From assembly GCF_017312405.1 (NCBI RefSeq), contig NZ_BLTG01000005.1, positions 1 through 64,000 on the forward strand: 64,000 nt of DNA, read 5' to 3'. Below the pieces are notes generated by a model. That model was given only the letters and a program-made list of their open reading frames with translations, made no database searches and was not told the origin of the DNA. The translations under genes and the position numbers were made by a program. Shown piece after piece: positions 49,236 through 58,211 of this stretch (its first letter is position 1; every line of letters begins with the position of its first letter). Origin of the DNA: Mycobacterium sp. PO1. GTDB taxonomy: Bacteria > Actinomycetota > Actinomycetes > Mycobacteriales > Mycobacteriaceae.

Positions 49236-52200
49236 TGCAACGGTTCGATCTGCTGGGGCCACTGCCCGCCGCCTGCTCGACGACGGTGCTGGAAGCCAGC
49301 GCCGGCACGGGAAAGACTTTCGCGCTGGCCGGCCTGGTGACCCGCTACCTCGCCGAGGGCGTGGCCACATTGGACGAGATGCTGCTGATCACGTTTTCAA
49401 GGGCGGCCAGCCAGGAGTTGCGGGAGCGGGTGCGCCGGGCCGTCCTGGACACTCTGCATGCGCTCGATCATCCCCACGATCCGACCCACAATGACGTCGT
49501 CCGCCACATCGTCGACGGGTCGCCGGCCGACCTCGCCGCGCGCCGGGAACGTCTGCGTGATGCGCTCGCCGGTTTCGACGCCGCGACGATCGCGACCACC
49601 CACCAGTTCTGCCATCTGGTGCTCAGATCGCTGGGCGTCGCCGGGGACACCGACGCGGGGGTGACGCTCGTCGAAAGCCTCGACGACCTGGTCACCGAGA
49701 TCGTCGATGACCTGTACCTGGCGCACTTCGGGGCGGCGCCGGGCGAACCGGTGCTGACCCGCAAGGACGCGCTTCGGCTGGCCCGGGAGGTGGTTCGGAA
49801 TCCGCACGCGCAGTTGCGGCCCACCGACCCCGCACCGGGTTCGGAGCCGGCCGTGCGGGTGATGTTCGCCGAAGACGTTCTGCGCCAACTGGACCAGCGC
49901 AAACGGCGGCTCGGCATCCTCAGCTACGACGACCTGCTGTCCCGGCTCGCCGACGCGCTGCGCACGCCCGACTCCCCCGCACGCGCCCGCATGTACCAGC
50001 GCTGGTCCATCGTGATGGTCGACGAATTCCAGGACACCGACCCGGTGCAGTGGCAGGTCATCAACCGCGCCTTCTCCGGCCGGTCGACGGTGATCCTCAT
50101 CGGCGACCCCAAACAGGCCATCTACGGTTTCCGCGGCGGCGACATCGTGACCTACCTCGACGCTGCCCGCGGCGCCGCTGATCAACGCACCCTGAGCGTG
50201 AACTGGCGCAGTGATCGTGCGCTGGTCGACTGCCTGCAGGTGGTGCTCGGTGGCGCCGAACTCGGCGACCCCGACATCAAGGTCCGCGAGGTCTCGGCCC
50301 ACCACCAAACCCGCCGGTTGACGGGCGCCCCCCACGGCGAGCCGTTTCGGATGAGAGTCGTCGGCCGCGACACCTTCGGTACCCGTCAGGGCAGCACGAT
50401 CCCGATCGCGAAGCTGCGCCGGCACATCTGCGCCGACCTGGCCGCCGACGTGGCCACGCTGCTCGGCAGTGACGCGACGTTCGACGGCGCCCCGGTCCAG
50501 GCCCGCGACATCGCTGTCATCGTCGAGTTGCACGACGACGCCCGCCGCTGTCACGAAGCGCTCGCCGCCGCCGGAATCCCGAGCGTGTACACCGGTGACT
50601 CCGACGTCTATCGCTCGCCGGCCGCCGACGACTGGCTCTACCTGCTGGAGGCATTCGACCAGCCGCACCGCAGCGGCCTGGTGCGCGCGGCGGCCGCGAC
50701 CCGGTTCTTCGGCGAGACCGCCGAGAGCCTCGCCCGCGGCGGCGACGAGCTGACCGACCGCGTCACCGAGACGCTGCGGGAGTGGGCCGATCACGCCCGC
50801 GAGCGCGGCATCGCCGCCGTCTTCGAGGCGGCGCAGCAGAGCGGGCTGAGCCGCCGCGTGCTGTCCTATGCGGGCGGTGAGCGGCACATGACCGACCTCG
50901 CCCACATCGCCCAGCTGCTGCACGAGACCGCGCACCGCGAACACTACGGCCTTCCGGCGCTGCGCGATTGGCTCCGCACCCAACGCGAGGCCCGCGGCGC
51001 CACCGAACACAGCCGGCGCCTCGACAGCGATGCGGCGGCAGTGCAGATCATGACGGTGTTCGCCAGCAAGGGGCTGCAGTTCCCGGTGGTGTATCTGCCG
51101 TTCGGGTTCAACCGCCGGCTGCACGACTCGGAGTTCGTCGGTTTCCATGACGGCCACACCCGATGTCTGCACATCGGCGGCCCGGACAGCCCCGACTTCA
51201 ACCCGGTCACCGTCCAGGGCGGTCACGAGCAGGCCGGTGATCACATCCGCCTGACGTATGTCGCAATGACCCGCGCGCAGTCTCAGCTGGTGGCCTGGTG
51301 GGCGCCCGCGTGGGACGAGCCGAGCGGCGGGCTTTCGCGTCTGCTGCGGGGCCGCGGCCCCGGGGAGTCCACGGTGCCCGACCGGTGTCCGGACCGCGTG
51401 ACCGATGACGAAGCGCGGACCAGACTGCGCGAGTGGGAAACTGCGGGCGGTCTGGTGCTCGAGGAGTCCGTCATCACCCCGGCCCCGGCACCACCGCCCA
51501 TCCCGTCCCCTCACGGGTTGGCGGTGCGGCATTTCCACCGCTCGATCGACACTACGTGGCGGCGCACGTCGTACTCCGGGCTGATCCGCGACGTCGAGCC
51601 CGCCGGGGTGAGCAGCGAACCCGAAGTCGCCGAACTCGACGACGAGGTGGGTGAGACGGCAGGTTTGACACCGGCGCCGGCGGCCGCCGGCGTCGACATG
51701 TCCTCACCGATGGCTGCACTGCCGACCGGGGCCAAGTTCGGCACCCTCGTGCACGCTGTGCTGCAGACCGCAGATCCGTTCGCCGCCGACCTGGCCGCCG
51801 AACTGGCGGAGCAGGTCGAGGTGCACTCGGTATGGTGGCCGGTCGACGTGCCGGACAACGAATTGGCGGCCGCACTGGTGCCGCTGCACGACACCCCGTT
51901 GGGTCCGCTGGCCGGCAACACCACCCTGAGGCGGATCGGTCTGCGGGATCGCCTGACCGAACTCGACTTCGAGCTCCCGCTGGCCGGTGGTGACGCCGGC
52001 GACCGGACACCCGACATCCGACTCGCCGACGTGGGCGCGTTGCTCGCCGCCCATCTGCCGGCCGCCGATCCACTCGCCGGGTATTCCACGCGGCTCAGCA
52101 GCGCACCGCTGGGGCGGCAGTCGTTGCGTGGGTATCTGACCGGCTCGGTGGACGCGGTGATTCGCCTCGACGACAGATACCTGGTGGTGGATTACAAGAC

Positions 52201-52522
52201 GAACTGGCTCGGCACCTCTGATGCGCCGCTCACCGCTGCCGACTACCGGCAGCCCAGGCTGGTCGAGGCGATGCTGCATTCCGACTATCCCCTGCAGGCA
52301 TTGCTGTATCTCGTTGCACTGCATCGTTTCCTGCGTTGGCGGCAGCCGGGTTACGACCCGGAGCGCCATCTCGGCGGCGTGTTGTATCTGTTCTTGCGTG
52401 GAATGTGCGGCCCCGCCACCCCGACAGAGGACGGCGTGCCCGCCGGGGTGTTCAGCTGGCACCCGCCGGGCGCGCTCGTGGCAGCGTTGTCCGACCTGCT
52501 GCACACGGGAGCCACCCGGTGA
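49235..52522 (+). CDS. recB: Exodeoxyribonuclease V subunit beta (RecB)
   Basis: 1095 residues. UvrD-type helicase with Walker A LEASAGTGKTFALAG (Lys27), motif Ia TFSRAASQELRERVRRA, Walker B IVMVDEFQDTDPVQW and motif V/VI (ASKGLQFPVVYLP, RLTYVAMTRAQSQLV). The C-terminal nuclease domain has the catalytic VVDYKTNW with Asp986 and Lys988. The ATG at 49235 overlaps the recC stop; upstream frame is the shadow of recC. The 4-bp overlap with recD completes the operon. Confidence 0.96.
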   Translation: MQRFDLLGPLPAACSTTVLEASAGTGKTFALAGLVTRYLAEGVATLDEMLLITFSRAASQELRERVRRAVLDTLHALDHPHDPTHNDVVRHIVDGSPADLAARRERLRDALAGFDAATIATTHQFCHLVLRSLGVAGDTDAGVTLVESLDDLVTEIVDDLYLAHFGAAPGEPVLTRKDALRLAREVVRNPHAQLRPTDPAPGSEPAVRVMFAEDVLRQLDQRKRRLGILSYDDLLSRLADALRTPDSPARARMYQRWSIVMVDEFQDTDPVQWQVINRAFSGRSTVILIGDPKQAIYGFRGGDIVTYLDAARGAADQRTLSVNWRSDRALVDCLQVVLGGAELGDPDIKVREVSAHHQTRRLTGAPHGEPFRMRVVGRDTFGTRQGSTIPIAKLRRHICADLAADVATLLGSDATFDGAPVQARDIAVIVELHDDARRCHEALAAAGIPSVYTGDSDVYRSPAADDWLYLLEAFDQPHRSGLVRAAAATRFFGETAESLARGGDELTDRVTETLREWADHARERGIAAVFEAAQQSGLSRRVLSYAGGERHMTDLAHIAQLLHETAHREHYGLPALRDWLRTQREARGATEHSRRLDSDAAAVQIMTVFASKGLQFPVVYLPFGFNRRLHDSEFVGFHDGHTRCLHIGGPDSPDFNPVTVQGGHEQAGDHIRLTYVAMTRAQSQLVAWWAPAWDEPSGGLSRLLRGRGPGESTVPDRCPDRVTDDEARTRLREWETAGGLVLEESVITPAPAPPPIPSPHGLAVRHFHRSIDTTWRRTSYSGLIRDVEPAGVSSEPEVAELDDEVGETAGLTPAPAAAGVDMSSPMAALPTGAKFGTLVHAVLQTADPFAADLAAELAEQVEVHSVWWPVDVPDNELAAALVPLHDTPLGPLAGNTTLRRIGLRDRLTELDFELPLAGGDAGDRTPDIRLADVGALLAAHLPAADPLAGYSTRLSSAPLGRQSLRGYLTGSVDAVIRLDDRYLVVDYKTNWLGTSDAPLTAADYRQPRLVEAMLHSDYPLQALLYLVALHRFLRWRQPGYDPERHLGGVLYLFLRGMCGPATPTEDGVPAGVFSWHPPGALVAALSDLLHTGATR

Positions 52523-54210
52523 ACCTGACGCAGTGGGTCGACGCCGGCACCCTCGATCTCTCGGACACCGTTGTCGCTCAGCGGCTTTGTGAGATGGCCG
52601 GCGAATCCGACTCTCGGGTGGGACTCGCGGTGGGCCTGCTGGTCGCCGCATTGCGCAATGGGTCGGTCTGCGTGGACCTGGCGTCGGTGCGCGGCCGGGA
52701 CGCGGCGGACGTCGCGGTCGACCTCCCCTGGCCGGAGCCGCAGGCATGGCTGGCTGCGGTGCGCGCCAGCCCGCTGGCGGGCAACCCGCCGGTGCTCAGA
52801 CTTCTCGACGAGCTGCTGTATTTCGACCGGTACTGGCTCGAAGAGCAGCAGGTGTGTAGTGACGTCGCGGCGCGGCTGGCTGCCTACCCGGCACCCGACG
52901 CGGCGGCGCCCGACCTGACACGTCTGTTCCCCGAGGGCTACGCCGAGCAGCGGGCGGCCGCGGAGGCCGCTGTGGCGCAACGGCTTACGATCCTGACCGG
53001 CGGCCCGGGCACGGGCAAGACGACGACAGTGGCCCGGTTGCTTGCGGCTCTGGCCGAACAGGCAGACTTCACCGGCGGCACCGGGCTGCGGATGGCACTG
53101 GCCGCGCCGACGGGTAAGGCCGCTGCCCGACTGCAGGAGGCGGTCGCCCTGGAGGTCGCGCGGCTGTCTCCGGTCGACCAGCGCCGGCTGGCGGGTGTGC
53201 GCTCGACGACGCTGCACCGGTTGTTGGGCAGCAGGCCCGACACCTCGTCACGGTTCCGGCACCACCGCCACAATCGGCTGCCGTATGACGTCGTGGTGAT
53301 CGACGAAACCTCGATGGTGTCGCTGACGATGATGGCGCGGCTGCTGGAAGCGGTGCGGCCGGATGCGCGGCTGGTGCTCGTCGGTGATCCCGACCAGCTG
53401 GCGTCGGTCGATGCCGGCGCGGTGCTCGCGGACCTGGTCGAGGGGCTCGGCGACGTCGGTGTCGTGGAGCTCAAGACGCCCCACCGGTTCGGCCAGTCGA
53501 TCGGGGCGTTGGCGCACGCGGTGCGCACCGGTGACGACGACGCGGCGATGGACGTGCTCCGCCGCGGGGGCGACGCCATCGGCTGGGTGGACACGACCGA
53601 CGCGGTCGACGCTCTGCGCGACTCGCTGCTCGAGCGGGCCGTCCGTATGCGCCGGGCCGCGGTCCTCGGTGACGCGCCGGCGGCGCGGTCGATTCTCGAG
53701 GAGCACCGTCTGCTCTGTGCGCATCGGCGCGGACCGTTCGGGGTCGCGGTGTGGAATCGGCGGGTCGAGGGCTGGTTGGCCGAGGACTCCGGCCAGCCGT
53801 TGTGGACGCCGTGGTATGCGGGACGGCCGGTGTTGGTCACCGCCAACGACTACGGATTGGGCGTCTACAACGGCGATGCCGGTGTGGTGGTGGCCTCCAC
53901 CCAGGGATTACGGGCGCACATCGGTTCGGCGGACTTTGCGCCCAGCCGGTTGGGCGAGGTGGAGACGATGTTCGCGATGACGATCCACAAGAGCCAGGGC
54001 AGTCAGGCCGATGAGGTGACCGTGCTGCTTCCCCCACCGGAATCCCGTTTGCTGACAAGGGAATTGTTCTACACCGCAGTGACGCGAGCCAAGAAGCGTG
54101 TCGTGGTGGTCGGCCCCGAGTCAGCTGTCCGCGCGGCGATCGGCCAACGCGCGATGCGAGCCTCGGGGCTGGCCAAGCGACTGCAGAATCGGCGTCCTAC
54201 AGATCCGTAG
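52519..54210 (+). CDS. recD: Exodeoxyribonuclease V subunit alpha (RecD)
   Basis: 563 residues, superfamily 1B 5'-3' helicase. Walker A LTGGPGTGKTTTVARLL (Lys167), LAAPTGKAAARLQEAV (motif Ia), VVVIDETSMVSLTMM (Walker B), LVLVGDPDQLASVDAGAVLADL (motif III) and AMTIHKSQGSQADEVTVLLP plus FYTAVTRAKKRVVVVG (motifs V and VI). GTG start at 52519 overlaps the recB stop by 4 bp (GTGA). All RecD helicase motifs look intact. Confidence 0.96.
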   Translation: MNLTQWVDAGTLDLSDTVVAQRLCEMAGESDSRVGLAVGLLVAALRNGSVCVDLASVRGRDAADVAVDLPWPEPQAWLAAVRASPLAGNPPVLRLLDELLYFDRYWLEEQQVCSDVAARLAAYPAPDAAAPDLTRLFPEGYAEQRAAAEAAVAQRLTILTGGPGTGKTTTVARLLAALAEQADFTGGTGLRMALAAPTGKAAARLQEAVALEVARLSPVDQRRLAGVRSTTLHRLLGSRPDTSSRFRHHRHNRLPYDVVVIDETSMVSLTMMARLLEAVRPDARLVLVGDPDQLASVDAGAVLADLVEGLGDVGVVELKTPHRFGQSIGALAHAVRTGDDDAAMDVLRRGGDAIGWVDTTDAVDALRDSLLERAVRMRRAAVLGDAPAARSILEEHRLLCAHRRGPFGVAVWNRRVEGWLAEDSGQPLWTPWYAGRPVLVTANDYGLGVYNGDAGVVVASTQGLRAHIGSADFAPSRLGEVETMFAMTIHKSQGSQADEVTVLLPPPESRLLTRELFYTAVTRAKKRVVVVGPESAVRAAIGQRAMRASGLAKRLQNRRPTDP

Positions 54211-54361
54211 CAGGACAACATCGATACTGCTGACCACGAGGTGCTCCGGTTGCAGACGTTTGACGAGCTGGTGAATTGGCAACCCCGTCAATGACCTTAC
54301 AGCCTCAACACTTGTTGGCTTGTTCGTGTTTCGTAGAACCGAATCTGCAGGAGAACCAAAG

Positions 54362-54673
54362 ATGAAGAAAGCAAACGTGATTGCCGGTGTCGCAGGCGGG
54401 TTGTCTGCCGCTGCGCTCTTGGTGGCGTCCCCCGCCGTGGCCGAACCGGTGGTCGGCGACAACGCCGCTGACGCCGTCGCCGAGTTGAAAGGTGGCGGCA
54501 ACCGCGTGTATGTCGAGAACCTCAGCGATGCCCCACTCGCCGAGGCGCAAGTGGTGGCCATCACCCCAGGGCCCGACATCCGTGAAAGGATCGGTGTGCA
54601 GGATCCGTATGCCAACAACGAGAACCGCCAGGACGTCCCGGTGGGTCAGGTGTACTACCTCACAGTGGAATGA
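54362..54673 (+). CDS. Small secreted protein A of a tandem pair
   Basis: 103 residues. Signal peptide MKKANVIAGVAGGLSAAALL...SPAVA with probable cleavage after AVA (about residue 27), giving a mature protein of about 76 residues with no Cys. Mature sequence: GDNAADAVAELKGGGNRVYVEN and DVPVGQVYYLTVE. Its neighbour at 55046 is a close paralogue. Strong ribosome site CAGGAGAACC. The motif A..AVAEL...G..V.V...S.APL.EA.V..I.PG recalls a PASTA-like fold, but this is only a resemblance. Followed by its own hairpin terminator. Confidence 0.75.
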   Translation: MKKANVIAGVAGGLSAAALLVASPAVAEPVVGDNAADAVAELKGGGNRVYVENLSDAPLAEAQVVAITPGPDIRERIGVQDPYANNENRQDVPVGQVYYLTVE

Positions 54674-54691
54674 CCACACAGGTGTGAGTGA

Positions 54692-54725
54692 CAGGACTGT
54701 GCGTCCCCAGGGGCGCACAGTCCTG
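54692..54725 (+). terminator. Hairpin after secreted protein A
   Basis: caggactgtgcg (54692-54703) pairs with cgcacagtcctg (54714-54725), extended inwards by cccc/gggg, 19 bp after the stop. No U-tract. Confidence 0.7.
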
Positions 54726-55045
54726 CTGTGCACGCACGCGTGGCGTGGGAGCCGAGATGGCTTCCACCTCCGAAATCGCCGGCGTGAAGCGCCGAGCTAT
54801 CAACAACCCGAACTCATTCTGTGGCAGCTCGAAGCAGAGTGCGGTATCTCGCTGATGCGCCTTCCCGCCACGGTCCTGGCCAATATGCGAACGACCCCGT
54901 CGCAATGAAATTGTCACTTCCCCCGGGTTGTTTCAACAAGAAGATCGGGGAAACCCGGTGTGTACGAGAGCTGATCGGACGATTGTGTCAAGACGTCGCA
55001 GATTGCTCCACGGCTCCGATGTGGAAAGAAGGGAGCATCACCCGT
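54726..55045. other. Intergenic region between the secreted paralogues
   Basis: 320 bp. No gene is supported: the open frame through it (from 54821) shows no product or ribosome site until the paralogue's own ATG. It presumably holds a separate promoter, since a terminator precedes it. Confidence 0.45.
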
Positions 55046-55366
55046 ATGACGAAGAAGTTCATCACCGCCGGCGCGACTGTGGTTGGCACCGGGCTTTCGG
55101 CCCTGGTTCTGGGGCTGGCTGCGCCTGCTGCAGCGTTGCCGAACCCCGGCGACAACGCTGCTGAGGCGATCGCCGAGCTGAAGTCCGGCGGCGACCGCGT
55201 GATCGTGGAGAACCGTTCCGGCGCGCCGCTGTCCGAGGCGGACATCGTGTCGGTGATTCCGGGACCCACCATCAACGACACGGTTTACGAGAACGACCAG
55301 TACGTCATCAACGAGACGCGGCAGGATGTGCCCGTCGGCATGGTGTATTACGTCACCGTCGAGTGA
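55046..55366 (+). CDS. Small secreted protein B of a tandem pair
   Basis: 106 residues, paralogue of the gene at 54362. Signal peptide MTKKFITAGATVVGTGLSALVLGLAAPAAA, then a mature part starting near LPNPGDNAAEAIAELKSGG. It shares GDNAA.A.AEL..GG.RV.VEN.S.APL.EA..V..I.PGP and RQDVPVG.VYY.TVE with protein A. No Cys in the mature part. The ATG at 55046 follows GAAGGGAG; an in-frame ATG at 55019 would weaken the signal peptide. An intrinsic terminator follows. Confidence 0.77.
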   Translation: MTKKFITAGATVVGTGLSALVLGLAAPAAALPNPGDNAAEAIAELKSGGDRVIVENRSGAPLSEADIVSVIPGPTINDTVYENDQYVINETRQDVPVGMVYYVTVE

Positions 55367-55381
55367 CCGTTCCCGGAATCG

Positions 55382-55415
55382 GGGCGCCCCTTTTCAGGGG
55401 CGCCCTTTTTCTTTT
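55382..55415 (+). terminator. Intrinsic terminator after secreted protein B
   Basis: gggcgcccc (55382-55390) pairs perfectly with ggggcgccc (55397-55405), followed by tttttctttt. One of the most canonical rho-independent terminators in the window. Confidence 0.92.
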
Positions 55416-55635
55416 GGTGTACGGCTGACAAATAGACACCCATTGAGTGGACGAGAAAAGACACCGTCCGCCGAAAATCTGACGACTTTCTGACCCGGGG
55501 GCGGTGTGCGCCCGCGCCCAACCGCACCCCTTTTCGGTCCGCGCCTGTCAACCTCTGCCAACGCCGCACAAACAATCGCTAAGTTGTCGGTGAGCCGAGC
55601 ACGGCTCCCGGGCCGAGTCGAGAGATCGTTGAGTC

Positions 55636-58029
55636 ATGCGAGTTGACGGACGCGAGATTGCCGTAACAGGCAGCTTGCTTCAGCCGTTGATCCGTCGCAC
55701 CAACGACATCCTGCGGCTGGCGCTGTCCGGCATCTTCCTGCTCATCGTCGTGACCAGCTCGCTGATCACCCGATACGAGTGGGAGACGCTGGAGCGATCG
55801 ATCTCCGAGATCATCGGCGTGCTGACCCCGACGCAGTCCAACACCGTCTACCTCATCTACGGCGTAGCGATCTTCGCGTTGCCGTTCGTGATCCTGATCG
55901 GCCTGATCGCGTCGCGGCAATGGAAGCTGTTGGGTGCCTACGCCGCGGCCGGGCTCAGCGCACTGCTGCTGTTGTCGATCACCGGAAACGGCATCGCCGC
56001 GCCGCGCTGGCACTTCGATCTGTCCGACCGCCTGGACACGGTGTTGTCACAGTTCCTCGACGACCCGCGGTGGATCGCGATGCTGGCAGCGGTGCTGACG
56101 GTGTCCGGCCCGTGGCTGCCGGCCCGCTGGCGGCACTGGTGGTGGGCGTTGCTGCTGGCGTTCGTGCCGATCCATCTGGTGGTCAGCGCCGTCGTACCGG
56201 CCCGCTCGTTGTTGGGGCTGGCCGTCGGCTGGTTCGTCGGGGCGCTGGTGGTGCTGGTGGTGGGCACGCCGGCCCTGGAGGTGCCGCTGGACGGTGCGGT
56301 GCGTGCGATGGCGCGTCGCGGGTTCACGGTGTCGGCGTTGGCGGTGCTGCGCCCGGCCGGCCGTGGCCCCATGCTGTTGTCCGCGCGGCGCGATCGCGGC
56401 GACGGCGATGGCGGCGAGGCACGGGCCGCCGTGGTCGAGTTGTACGGTCCTCATCAACGTGGTGGCGGCTTTCTGCGGCAGTTCTGGCGCAAGGTCCGGC
56501 TGCGCGACAGCGAGACGGCGCCGATCCAGCCGTCGATGCGCCGGGCGGTGGAGCATCGCGCGCTGATGGCCATCGCCGTCGGTGAGCTTGCGTTGTCGAA
56601 CTCCACCCCGATCGCGGTGGCGGCGCTCGAGCGCGGCTGGACGCTGTATGCACACCGACCTGCCGAGGGCATCGACCTGCCCCGGTGCATGGACACCACT
56701 CCGGTCGCGCGGGTGTGGGACTCGCTGGCCATGCTGCACAGCCAGCAGATCTCGCACGGCGACCTGCGCGCCAAGGAGATCACCGTCGTCGACGGCACCC
56801 CGATGTTCGGCGGGTTCGCCCACGCCGAATACGGGGCCTCCGAGGCGCATCTGCACACCGACATCGCCCAACTGCTGATCACCACCACCGAGTTGTACGG
56901 CGCCGAGGACGCGGTGGCCGCCGCGATCACGGTGTTCGGCAACGAGGCGGTGCTCGCCGCGTCGCGGCGGCTGACCAAGGTGGCGATGCCCAAGCGGGTC
57001 CGCGACGCGGTGAGCGATGCCGGGTCCGTCATGGCGGCGGCGCGAGACGAGGTCAAACGCCAGACCGGCGCCGACCAGATCACCACCGCGACCATCACGC
57101 GGTTCACCCGCAACCAGATCATCCAGATGGTGCTGCTGGTGGCGCTCGTCTACGTCGCCTACCCGTTCATCAGCTCGGTGCCGGTGTTCTTCTCTGAATT
57201 GCGCAACGCGAACTGGTGGTGGGCGCTGGTTGGGTTGGCGGTCTCGGCGCTGAAGTACGTCGGCGCCGCTGCGGCGCTGTGGGCGTGCGCCGACGGGCTG
57301 GTCAAGTTCCGCACGCTGACGATCATGCAGGTCGCCAACACGTTCGCGGCGACGACGACCCCGGCCGGGGTGGGTGGACTGGCGTTGAGCACCCGCTTCC
57401 TGCAGAAGGCTGGGCTCGGCGCGTTGCGGGCGACCACCGCGGTGGCGCTGCAGCAGTCGGTGCAGGTGCTCACCCACATCACGTTGCTGGTGTTCTTCAG
57501 TGCCGCGGCGGGCGCGTCGGCGGACCTGTCGCAGTTCGTGCCGAGCACGACGGTGATCTACCTGATCGCCGGCGCCGCGTTGGGCGCGGTGGGGGTGTTC
57601 CTGATCGTGCCCAAGCTGCGGCGCTGGCTGGGCAGTTCGCTGCGGCCGCGGCTGAAAGAGGTCATCGACGATCTCGTGGTGCTCGCCCGGGAGCCCAAGC
57701 GGCTTGCGGTGATCATTCTGGGTTGCGCCACAACGACACTCGGCTCGGCGCTGGCGCTGTGGGCCAGCATCGAAGCGTTCGGCGGTGACGTGAACTTCGT
57801 GACCGTGACGATCGTGACGATGGTCGGCGGAACGCTGGCGTCGGCTGCCCCGACACCGGGTGGGGTGGGGGCCGTCGAAGCGGCGCTCATCGGCGGCCTG
57901 GCCGCGTTCGGGGTGTCCGCGGCGGTGGCGGTGCCCGCCGTGCTGCTGTATCGGATCCTGACCTGCTGGCTGCCGGTGTTCCTGGGCTGGCCCATCATGC
58001 GATGGCTGACCCGCAAGCAGATGATCTAG
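55636..58029 (+). CDS. Multidomain membrane protein: kinase-like domain plus LPG-synthase-type TM domain
   Basis: 797 residues. The first 230 have about six membrane spans. A soluble middle part (about 250-490) looks like a degenerate kinase: VWDSLAMLHSQQISHGDLRAKEITVVDG resembles the HGDLR catalytic loop, with MFGGFAHAEYG where DFG is expected. The last 300 residues are the lysylphosphatidylglycerol-synthetase/UPF0104-type membrane domain (about seven spans; NTFAATTTPAGVGGLALSTRFLQKAG, GGTLASAAPTPGGVGAVEAAL). That family acts as a lipid flippase. No LysRS-like aminoacyltransferase domain is present. Probably an envelope-lipid transporter or sensor. Confidence 0.75.
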   Translation: MRVDGREIAVTGSLLQPLIRRTNDILRLALSGIFLLIVVTSSLITRYEWETLERSISEIIGVLTPTQSNTVYLIYGVAIFALPFVILIGLIASRQWKLLGAYAAAGLSALLLLSITGNGIAAPRWHFDLSDRLDTVLSQFLDDPRWIAMLAAVLTVSGPWLPARWRHWWWALLLAFVPIHLVVSAVVPARSLLGLAVGWFVGALVVLVVGTPALEVPLDGAVRAMARRGFTVSALAVLRPAGRGPMLLSARRDRGDGDGGEARAAVVELYGPHQRGGGFLRQFWRKVRLRDSETAPIQPSMRRAVEHRALMAIAVGELALSNSTPIAVAALERGWTLYAHRPAEGIDLPRCMDTTPVARVWDSLAMLHSQQISHGDLRAKEITVVDGTPMFGGFAHAEYGASEAHLHTDIAQLLITTTELYGAEDAVAAAITVFGNEAVLAASRRLTKVAMPKRVRDAVSDAGSVMAAARDEVKRQTGADQITTATITRFTRNQIIQMVLLVALVYVAYPFISSVPVFFSELRNANWWWALVGLAVSALKYVGAAAALWACADGLVKFRTLTIMQVANTFAATTTPAGVGGLALSTRFLQKAGLGALRATTAVALQQSVQVLTHITLLVFFSAAAGASADLSQFVPSTTVIYLIAGAALGAVGVFLIVPKLRRWLGSSLRPRLKEVIDDLVVLAREPKRLAVIILGCATTTLGSALALWASIEAFGGDVNFVTVTIVTMVGGTLASAAPTPGGVGAVEAALIGGLAAFGVSAAVAVPAVLLYRILTCWLPVFLGWPIMRWLTRKQMI

Positions 58030-58036
58030 CACCACC

Positions 58037-58097
58037 CGCGAACGTGCGTTCCCTGTCGTTGTCGTGCGCGCGGCGCTACCGGGAATGCACGTTCGCG
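58037..58097. repeat. Long imperfect inverted repeat
   Basis: cgcgaacgtgcgttccc (58037-58053) and gggaatgcacgttcgcg (58081-58097) pair at 16 of 17 positions around a 27-nt loop, 8 bp after the stop of the membrane protein. It may terminate that gene, or be a dispersed genomic repeat. Confidence 0.75.
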
Positions 58098-58160
58098 ACC
58101 GGGTCGCCGGAGGTGATACCTGCGCGCTACCGAGATTAATCTGCCCGAAACGCAGCCGTG

Positions 58161-58187
58161 GTTTCCTCTCATCAGACGCTGTTTCCT
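58161..58187. promoter_or_regulatory. Candidate operator: direct GTTTCCT repeats
   Basis: gtttcct at 58161-58167 and again at 58181-58187, spaced by 20 bp (two helical turns) and 25-50 bp before the cupin start. The complement gives GAAAC half-sites, the type used by actinobacterial GlnR, though the spacing differs from the 22 bp I would expect. Confidence 0.35.
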
Positions 58188-58211
58188 GACAGAGATCATG
58201 CTGGAGGCTTG

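Noticed and set aside
46578..51538. Long antisense frames over recC and recB (690 and 713 residues)
   Set aside because: Repetitive Arg/Gln/Val/Gly-rich translations opposite well-supported recC and recB; no motif.
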